Origin: Tubiluchus corallicola
Taxonomy: Eukaryota > Priapulida > Priapulimorpha > Priapulimorphida > Tubiluchidae
Length of the DNA stretch: 47,500 nucleotides
NCBI GenBank assembly: GCA_030141605.1
Contig: JAQGDQ010000894.1
Span: 1-47,500, forward strand
Direction: 5' to 3'
Both the position numbers and the translations under genes were made by a program. Every line of letters begins with the position of its first letter. Positions within the stretch are counted from its first letter, which is position 1. Below, piece after piece: positions 32,089 through 40,624 of this stretch. A model generated the notes under the pieces. It had not been told where the DNA came from. It ran no database searches and was given only the letters and a program-made list of their open reading frames with translations.

Positions 32089-32179
32089 AACGACATTAGC
32101 TGCTTTCCTTCCACGCTCAACAATTTAAAATAAATGCCTAAAAATTGTTCGGCGTGGAACGAAAGCAGCTAATGTCGTT
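32089..32179. repeat. 91-bp near-perfect hairpin
   Basis: Left arm AACGACATTAGCTGCTTTCC... pairs with right arm ...GAAAGCAGCTAATGTCGTT over about 39 bp with three mismatches, around a ~13-base AT-rich loop. Size and pairing fit either a minimal MITE or a pre-miRNA-like stem-loop. It lies between the two EGF genes with no annotated host transcript. Confidence 0.8.
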
Positions 32180-32764
32180 GTAATGAGACAATAACTTTGT
32201 AATATTAAGCGCTCACGTTGACAAAGAATATGGGATTGCTGGAAAACTTGCGATATTATAAATACGCATTGGCAATGACAAGCTGGCAGTAGTTCAGTGT
32301 GTATTAAGTACAAAATGGGGGCAAAATTATTTTATTGGTCATTTTGGTGTGGGGCAACACACCATGCAAGTGAGCCAGGCAAAAACTTCTTGGGTGTAAG
32401 AATGGCATCAAGTTTGTCAGTGGCAATTTTTAAGTATTACTTACTTATAAAGTAAAAAATTACTGTGACACACAGCGCACTGTGAGTCGGATTAAGCATA
32501 ATTTTGTTTTACTAATACGTTGTAATTTTTCTGTGACTTCTAATACATTACCGCTAGGTAAATCTGAATGAGTCCCTGTATTTTGGCAAACGCAGGATAT
32601 AAATATAGAGCTATCATGCATGTGGGATCAAATTTTGTTACCCATTTTTGGTTCTCGGTGAACAAATTGCACAAATTACAACAATTTTTTGAACAGGGGG
32701 GTCATTCTAGTTGTTATTCTCTTTATCTAACAGTTTGAACACGATTGAGCAAGGTTATGAAATT

Positions 32765-32859
32765 TTTACTGTAGATTTTACTGTAGAATGTAATATCTTG
32801 GAACAGTTTCAATTGTTAATAAGCAATGAAGAGCCTTATTGAGTAAATAAGACCTTAGT
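32765..32859 (+). repeat. direct duplication, copy 2
   Basis: Second copy of 31620-31706, with an ATGTAATA insertion. It is followed by GGCCTTTTTGAAGGT, which also resembles the sequence after copy 1. Confidence 0.85.
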
Positions 32860-32946
32860 GTTGCTCGATGGCCTTTTTGAAGGTCACCATGAACGATACC
32901 ATGAAAATCTTCTTCTGTCAGGAATACTTCTGACCGTGATGTCCAG

Positions 32947-33204
32947 AGCCTATTTCAGCCTAAGCGAAGCCCCGGGGAAGTGGGGCGTGTGAGGCCTCAT
33001 GGAGGGGGGGCGGTCGCCACCATGGTTGGCGCCCAGAAAATTTTTGAACTGCTAGAACGCCGGAGAAGCATCTTCGAAGAGAAAATATGGAGTTATACAG
33101 TATGTTCGCATAAAGCAAAAAAAAATAATGTTACCTCGATGTGAAGCCCCGCTGGAGGGTGAGGCCCCGGGGAAGTATCCCCCCCCCCCTGAAACAGGCC
33201 TTGG
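32947..33204. mobile_element. C/G-rich element with short inverted ends, family uncertain
   Basis: The ends read GCCTATTTCAG (left) and CTGAAACAGGC (right). The interior carries G-runs and C-runs, including AGCCCCGGGGAAGTGGGG and GGCCCCGGGGAAG. A related CCGGCCTGTTTCAG end lies at about 1135-1150. No coding capacity and no clear duplication of flanking bases. Confidence 0.45.
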
Positions 33205-33416
33205 TGATGCCAGAAGTACTGAGGCTTAGTTTGACGCTTATAAATCTGACCATGAGCTTTAATTACATAATTGTATAAAGCATATTAGCGTAATTGTAAC
33301 AAACTTTAAGATTCTAGTTTGTCTTATGACAGACCAGTGTCACAGATGAGTAGGCCTACTATCCCTGCCACATCTTTATAATGTGACTGGACGCCATTAC
33401 ATTTTCTGATACCAAT

Positions 33417-33696
33417 CCTTACATTCTCAAAACAATGGCTTAATCATTACATTCTCAAAACAATGGCTTAATCATTACATTCTCAAAACAATGGCTTAAT
33501 CATTACATTCTCAAAACAATGGCTTAATCATTACCTTCTCAAAACAATGGCTTAATCATTACATTCTCAAAACAATGGCTTAATCATTACATTCTTAAAA
33601 CAATGGCTTAATCATCACATTCTCAAAACAATGGCTTAATCATCACATTCTCAAAACAATGGCTTAATCATTACATTCTCAAAACAATGGCTTAAT
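33417..33696. repeat. 28-bp tandem repeat, 10 copies
   Basis: Unit ACATTCTCAAAACAATGGCT plus TAATCATT; near-identical copies with single-base changes (CATCAC, TACCTTC, ATTCTTA). There are no spacers of variable sequence, so it is a minisatellite and not a CRISPR-like array. Confidence 0.95.
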
Positions 33697-34568
33697 CACA
33701 TCCTGGTAATCGGCTTTGAACGGCGCCGTGAGCCAAAACTTCAGCATGATTCCTGGCGACGACGATTAGTGAATTCTAGTCTGCATGTTGTTTCATTTGT
33801 AATAAGAGGTTTCTCTAAAACCACACAGTTTTGGTTTGGTGTTCATCGTTGTTACAGTAAAGTTATGCAGTGAAGTCTCCAATTTCTCATCTTTTTGTGA
33901 AACTTTGCAATACAGTTAAGCCTTGTTGCAGCGTCTCAGTTCTACATCTGAGAGAGAAATGATGATTTTTGTTACCAGTTGATTCAAACTTGGGCTGATT
34001 TGATAAAAGGCTTTTAACGTCATCAACTGTATATAGGGTGTCCAGAAAGTTCCGGCGAGTCACGCGGAACGAGTCTGTTCATTAAATTGCTTTTAGGCCG
34101 ATTAGTTGAAGCCAGGGATCGGCTAAATCTCTACCTCTTCTCTTACACCTGCATGCAACATCATTCTTATGCTAGCTCTGCAAATTTTGAAATATTTTTG
34201 CAGTTTTGAAATAATATACCTTCCTTTTCATTTTGCAAACCTTTCAAGCGGAGATTTCTTCAGATATCGGGACCACTTCACGCTGACTATTGGTTTCGGT
34301 TCTCTGCATCTGATCACGCTATGGGTTTCTCAAGACGCTGTAATCAGTTTCTCTCACAATCCTGTCCAAATCAAAATAAATTATGTCTAGGCTATAAAAA
34401 TGTAAATTCTATGATGAACCAAAGCCTCCAGCGTTTGGCGTTCACTTGGTAGTGAATTAATTAACAACAAAGCATCTGGCACGCAATCTGTTATACATAT
34501 ATATATATGCTGAGGATATGTATATCCTATATAGCAATAGCTAGGATATATATATATATATATATATA
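33697..34568. other. intergenic, no gene recognised
   Basis: Unique sequence with a GGGTGTCCAGAAAGTT word at about 34040, resembling a mariner-type terminus but without a partner. Imperfect (TA)n palindromes lie at about 34497-34568. Confidence 0.5.
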
Positions 34569-35030
34569 TACCTCGGGTATAAGGTACTCGCTTATAAGGG
34601 ATATTCCCTTATAAGGGACCACCAATACCGGTCGCGATTTTTCGTAACGGTTTCCCTTATGAAAAATCTTCGTATATAAGGTGCTCGGATGTAAGGGACG
34701 ATATCTTTAGGTCCCGCGTAATACAAACCCAGGCAAATTAAATTGTCTCGCATAAGAACCCTATGATCAAAGCGAAATTGATCGATTTTTAACCTCAATT
34801 TTTCGCAAACTCGGCCTTCAAACAGCTCGGTTTCCGCGGTCACATACATCTCGCATCACTTATGGAGCTTCCTACATACCGTTTGCACTGAATGTGTAGC
34901 AATAATCCATAAAAATTTTAGTAAAAGTACAGAAAAGTACAGGTCTAGAGATACACCCTCGGTCTGACACAACTTCGGTTATAATCGGCGGGACGATTTT
35001 TCCGGTCCGGAAGTGTCACTTGTTTTGACA
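34569..35030 (-). mobile_element. pogo/Tigger-like non-autonomous element, copy 1
   Basis: Starts ACCTCGGGTATAAGGTACTC and is rich in CTTATAAGGG and CCCTTATAAGGGACC. It contains GGTCCCGCGTAATA and, near the right end, CCGGTCCGGAAGTGTC. All of these are found in inverse order and orientation at 36051-36830. The 85-residue frame on the minus strand here is a fragment shared with the other copy, not a recognised transposase. Confidence 0.6.
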
Positions 35031-36050
35031 CTCCATAACATGCTTGGGCATTCTCAAAATTCAGGATTTCACACTTTGCCTGTAACATATATATGTAACA
35101 TACCAGGATAGTTACAAAAAAAGCAAGTCCTTTTTTAAAATGCCATGCAACTGACAATTTCTGTCCAAATTGTAAATAAATTTAGCATCACAAGACAAAA
35201 ACATTTTGCCACTTACCCACTGATATTTTATTAAGAAAGCTTGATAAATAAACATGTTATGTTTGCTACAACACGTGAGCATTCTGGACACAGGTAATCT
35301 GAACCAAATGAGCATTGGTATTTACGGTACAAACACATTCCCTAAAATACAATTCGCATGCCATCGAACCTGTCATCGTTGCCATCGAACCTGTAAAAAT
35401 GAAAAAAAAACACAATATACAATAGGTAATGAAAACAAATCAAAATTATTAATAAATTATAAATTAGGTGCTACACGATGAAGTGAGTCTCCTATGAATG
35501 CCTCAACTAGGGCTACGAGTTTGTATGGGAGAACGTTTTTTCTGGTCGACCTGTATATTAGACAACGTTTTCTAAGCACCCTGTGTGTAATTTCTTTACT
35601 TTCAGATGTCATTCTAGCAAACAAGTACGATTAGTTTTGATTACCCGTGTGTGAATTTCTAAACTGTACACTGTTACAAGCCAAAAATGAAAATGCCACA
35701 CAAAGTCCTCATCACGTTCTGTTAAAGTACAAGAAAACCCTTCATAAACATAAAGCTTGAAAAATTCGTTTTGAAATTTTATATCGCTTACATACTGCCT
35801 TTTTGTGTACAGGACTTCAATCGGCAGTCACGCTGTATAAAACGTGTAAATTTAAACTCCCGCGATGACCGTTAGATGCAGCCATTTTTACGACAGGTCA
35901 TTTGAAACAAGTTTAGATAACATTATCGTTAGTTTAGGTTTTAGAGGCATGTGGAAAAAATGAATTATTTGTCAGTCGCTTAAAATTCGTCATGTTTATT
36001 GAGACTTTATTAGCCATAACTGCATCGCGCTGTATTATAAGATGCCTTGC
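35031..36050. other. intergenic, no gene recognised
   Basis: Unique AT-rich DNA. A short direct repeat GCCATCGAACCTGT occurs twice at about 35360-35392. Confidence 0.55.
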
Positions 36051-36830
36051 AGTCAACCTCGGATATAAGGGACACTTCGGGACCGGAAAAAACCGTCCCA
36101 TATATCCGACGTCCCTTATAGCCGAAGTTGAGTCAGGCTGAGGGTGTATTTAGGACCTGCGAGCTCTGTATACTTTATCTGGTAGCCTAATGTCCAATGA
36201 ACCGTTTGTCGCAATGTATGTAATATACCGATTTAATGCAAACACATCCAATCGTCTTGAACTGTACACAAAAATAGATGTTTATTTAAACTCAAACTGT
36301 GCTAATAATATTTATGCAAATATTTATAACTAAAATCACCGCAAATCATTCGAAACACAATGGCACTGTACTACGATCACCGAGGAAAAAAATTACCCGG
36401 AAGTTTTTTTCCCGAAAGTTTAGTTTTCGCCATTCTTGTTTATCAGTTCATCGGCCAATCACCACCTGCCGCATAATTTATACGGGACATTGTGATTGGC
36501 TGAGGTGCGTCACGCGAAATACCAGGTCCAAGAGGATACTACTACAAAGGAATACAGTCGGGCCCGCGCGGGGTCTAGGCATAGGCTTTTTAGGATGTAA
36601 AAAATATTTGATCATAGGGTCCCTTATATGCGAGGTAATTTACTTGGATTTCTATTACGCGGGACCTGAGGGTATCGTCCCTTATAACTGAAAGTCCATT
36701 ATATCCGAGTATCTTATATACGAAGATGTTTACATAGGAAAAACGTTACGAGAAATCGGGCCCGGTGTTGGTGGCCCCTTATAAGCGAGTGTCCCTTATA
36801 AGCGAGTACATTATACCGAGGTTTCCTGTT
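36051..36830 (+). mobile_element. pogo/Tigger-like non-autonomous element, copy 2
   Basis: The left end is CAGTCAACCTCGGATATAAG and the right end is TATACCGAGGTTTCCTG, an imperfect inverted pair. CAGT...CCTCG ends with ATAAGGGAC subterminal repeats are the style of pogo/Tigger elements (Tc1/mariner superfamily). The interior repeats CTTATAAGCGAGT. It is opposite in orientation to 34569-35030. No transposase frame survives. Confidence 0.6.
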
Positions 36831-37002
36831 AGTTAAAGTAGATGCATGATTAAGTACATAGAGTTCATTCGACCTTTTGTGAGTCTGAGGCTTCTGGTGG
36901 GATAGGGTCTAATGTTGGAGCAATTTACGAGAAATCTTTTGTTTTGTTTTCTGTCTCACCTGTCTCGCAGGACAATGAAGCAGTAAATAAACTTCTCCAT
37001 AT

Positions 37003-37568
37003 CAGAGATGTGCAGGTAGCGGATTTATGAACATGCGATTGCGGAATCCGCATTTTTTGCGTTTGCAGATTGATGATAGGAAATTGGTCGCGTAAATGCG
37101 GATTGCGGATTTTTAATGCCTAAATTGCAGATTTTAGGCAAAATTTCACTGTGTAAAAGCCACGTATGTAAGGTAAATTTTTCAGTTGTTTGCATAAAAA
37201 TTTTACCCAATTTCAATTTGTCTCGATAATTAAGATTTGTGGCTTGGTGTGATGGGTAAGATGTGGTAGAATGTTTTTAATAGATCACGTGGTTTCAGTG
37301 TGAGTTGTCGTTGAGGGTTCACAACAAAATTCCTTTGCCTTCAAAGCTGTCTAGTAATTTTTTATTGATTAGAGATTATACTCCTAGCTTCATACAAAAA
37401 AGTTTTTGAACAATAGGGCATATATAACAAGTCTAGTTTTTGATATTATATTTTTGCGGATCGCGGATGTTCAACTTTACCTAAATCCGCGATTTTCTGG
37501 ATGCGGATATGTACAGCTGCGGATTTTGCAGTGCGAATAAACAGGAAAGTGATGACCGCGCATCTCTG
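37003..37568. mobile_element. hAT-type non-autonomous element with target-site duplication
   Basis: 566 bp. Inverted ends CAGAGATGTGC and GCGCATCTCTG. The flanking 8-mers are CTCCATAT (36995-37002) and CTCCAGAT (37569-37576), a target-site duplication with one change. Subterminal GCGGAT(T) words recur at both ends in opposite orientation, as expected for hAT transposase binding sites. No transposase is encoded. Confidence 0.85.
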
Positions 37569-37576
37569 CTCCAGAT

Positions 37577-38504
37577 GAAGCTGTCCTACTGACCACCATG
37601 TAGTAACACTTGCATCGCAGCCGTGCTTAATTTCCCGCCAAGTATTACGGCCACTCAGCTTTCATTTTAACAGGACCACATCATAATTTTAGCAAATATC
37701 CAGAAATCAATCTGTATCCAAGGAATAACCAACTTACTCCTGAATTTGAATGTCCCTAAGACTTTTTTAAAGATCATCGCGTCGATTGGCACTCTATAAC
37801 TTGCGACAGACAGTAAGTTAACGTAAAATAACACGAGGTAAGCGTGGTTTATGTTCGAGAAAGCAAGCTCTGCTTAGCTGCAGACACTGTCAGCTGATAT
37901 TGGCAAGGGAAGTATTGGCAAAGAACACGTCATTACTACTTCTCAAACATTTTACATGTATATCAAATGCTTAACAGTTTACCTTTCTTACTGTCTTTTT
38001 GTTCTCTTTGATAGTGATCCGCGTCTGGCTATGAGATCTCATGTGAAGGATTTTCCATGACGCAGTTCTTCGTGTCACAACTGGCTACCATTACAGTTAA
38101 GCTCCTTCCACGAAACATGGGTCAGTATTACTCCTCTGACTTCTAGATTACGTTTTCTGCGTCACAGCCAGTCGCTTGTCTTGACCAGATCTTTTCATCT
38201 CTTTTATTTATAAGAAATTATAAAACTCTAAAGACGCACGACTTTGCTTTGCGTTTGCTTCTATTTGGCGCGTCTAGTTGCTATGTAACCTTTTCGGTTT
38301 CGTCATTTCTTTGTTATGACGCCGTATCCAGGCGCGCATCATAATAAACGTCACCGCAGTCATTTTTCAAATTTGTAACTTTTGTTTTGATAATTTACCT
38401 GCGTACACCGAGCGTTAGGGTCTCATTTTCTGGTACAAATTGTTTTCAGTGCTTTTATGCCGTTATGCAAATTAGCAAGTATTACGCCTAGACCTAGATT
38501 TTTA
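37577..38504. other. intergenic, no gene recognised
   Basis: Unique sequence without recognised exons or clear repeats. Confidence 0.55.
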
Positions 38505-39080
38505 AATCCGATAAAAATATACATTTTAACACGACTAACACTGCAAGTGCGTTTCTGATAATTAAATAATAGATTAAAAACTTAATTAACGGCGGGCAAG
38601 TCCAACTATTGATGACATCACAGACTCACATAATTTTCAACAGCAAAAATATTCCACGAGCGTGTTTGCGAAAGCGAAAATTGAAGTACAGTGCTGCTGT
38701 AAGATATTCAGTGTGTTGTACTAAAACTAGGCAAGCTCTAAGATAAAAATTCAAATTTCAAATTTACCTCTGTGCTCACGCATGAGCTGTCGAACGTGCG
38801 TACTTCGTCACAAACTAACACATCTGAACTGAGAGGTACAGAACCTGTTTTTGTGCAATGCGTTTCAGAAATGCAGACGTTAGGGCCCGTCTAACTAGCG
38901 AATGTGTCGAAATGCGTGTAACAGCGAAGAACTAGTGGCACGAACGTAAAATTGCGTTTGTGTGGTAACAATTTCACGTATGTCATTTTTGGAAAAAAAT
39001 TAGTGGTTTTCCTTTCAATATTTTAAAGAGTAGATTGTTTTGACTTACAGTTTGAGATTGGGCCCGGTTTTGCATTTAAA
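38505..39080 (+). repeat. dispersed repeat family R1, copy 2
   Basis: Homologous to 11079-11692 across AACGGCGGGCAAG, TATTCCACGAGCG, CATGAGCTGTCGAACGTG, TAACAGCGAAGAAC and TCAATATTTTAAAGAGTAG. It lies upstream of EGF gene 2. Same orientation as copies 1 and 3. Confidence 0.8.
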
Positions 39081-39788
39081 AACAAGAATAATTGGATCTG
39101 CAAATTTTATTGTACATTATATATGCCACCAAACTGATGAGCGATTTTATAGTAGAATATTTAGAAGATGACATGATTTATTGATGTAGTAACCAGAGGC
39201 TTTTTAACTGATGCCTTATGTTTTTAATTTTTGTACATATTTTTGATATATTTGTTTGTAAATTTTCGTCACTTTTTTAATAATGCATGATAGGTAGCAT
39301 TTCTCAGTTTTAGTGTAAATTTTAACTTATTATGGTATTTTTATATGCTGAAATAAACTTTAAATAAATAAAAATATATATTCTTGTCATCGATTTCCTT
39401 AGATTTAGAATAAGAAAACTTTAAAATAATATAAAGGAGTGCTGTGTGGCAAACTGTACTTAAAAACTAAAATACTATGCGTAATTATAGCAATACTACG
39501 CATGACCATCAAGCTTTTTGTATCTGATTATTCAAAATGGCTTCTGCTAAATGTACAGTAACACCAGGCTTGGAGAAAGACTTAGGTCGCTTGAGCACAA
39601 GCAGCTGGTTAAGTGCAGTGGTGTTTCGAGGCTGTGGTGGTGTCCTTCTGAGGTGTTCTTTTTCTTGGTTCAAAATGTAAGTTTATAAATATTTAATGTT
39701 TACATTTTTTCTTCTTAAATTATTGAGTACGTGGTACATTTGGTGGTTTTTTTAAGTATGTGAATAGTGGTAACTGAATCGTGTGTCG
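39081..39788. other. upstream flank of EGF gene 2
   Basis: No exon recognised. If gene 2 has a 5' exon carrying its start codon, it should lie between about 39.1 and 40.5 kb. Confidence 0.45.
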
Positions 39789-40435
39789 ATTGCCCTTTTA
39801 ACAACAGTAATGAAGGTTTTTTTTCTATGCCAAGTTGTTTCTGCCGTTTGACAACAGTAATGAATGGTTTTGTTTTTTCATTCTATGCTAAATTGTTCCT
39901 GCCCTTTGACAACAGTAATGTAGGGCCTTGTTTTTTCATTTGTACCGAGTTGTTCCAGCCCTTTGGACATGTAGGGTTTTGTTTTTTTCATTCTATACTA
40001 AGTTGTTTCTGCCCTTTGACAACAGTAATGTAGGGCCTTGTTTTTTCATTCTATACTAAGTTGTTTTTGCCCTTTGACAACAGTAATGTAGGGCCTTGTT
40101 TTTTCATTTGTACCGAGTTGTTCCAGCCCTTTGGACATGTAGGGTTTTGTTTTTTCATTCTATACTAAGTTGTTTCTGCCCTTTGACAACAGTAATGTAG
40201 GGCCTTGTTTTTTCATTCTATACTAAGTTGTTTCTGCCCTTTGACAACAGTAATGTAGGGTTTTGTTTTTTTCATTCTATGCTAAGTTGTTTCTGTCCTT
40301 TGAATTCTATGCTAAATTGTTCCTGCCCTTTGACAACAGTAATGTAGGGCCTTGTTTTTTCATTCTATACTAAGTTGTTCCTGCCCTTTGTCATTCTGTA
40401 CTAAGTTGCCCTTTGGACATGTAGGGTTTTGCTTT
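39789..40435. repeat. ~58-bp tandem repeat, about 11 copies
   Basis: Units contain TGCCCTTTGACAACAGTAAT, GTAGGGCCTTGTTTTTTCAT and CTAAGTTGTT, with partial units and a variant having GGACATGTAGGG. It ends about 90 bp before the first recognised exon of EGF gene 2, so it sits in its promoter, 5' UTR or first intron. Confidence 0.92.
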
Positions 40436-40526
40436 TTCCATTTTTCCTAACTTCACAATTTAATATCAAGGTTGAAGCTGGCGTTTAGATTTGGACTCGT
40501 CGATGACTTTCATGTTTTTAATTTAG

Positions 40527-40624
40527 GAAGATCTTACTGGAAGCAACAACGCTGATGCTGCTGGTTACCATGGTACTTGCTGTTCATGATGAACAAGATG
40601 CTGCTTCAGGTTCTGCGCCTTACG
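40527..40624 (+). CDS. EGF gene 2, exon 1: signal peptide
   Basis: After acceptor AATTTAG the frame reads K-I-L-L-E-A-T-T-L-M-L-L-V-T-M-V-L-A-V-H, aligning codon for codon with the signal exon of gene 1. However, the gene 1 start position is ATC (Ile) here. The first in-exon ATG is 40555, which leaves only M-L-L-V-T-M-V-L-A. The start may therefore lie in an undetected upstream exon. Donor GTAGGT, phase 1. Confidence 0.7.

Noticed and set aside
33417-33696. CRISPR-like array
   Set aside because: Repeats are contiguous with no variable spacers, in a eukaryotic context; ordinary minisatellite.
34592-36691. Short frames sharing YYAGP...IVPY on opposite strands
   Set aside because: They come from the two pogo/Tigger-like copies; the shared peptide only reflects repeat homology, not a surviving transposase.
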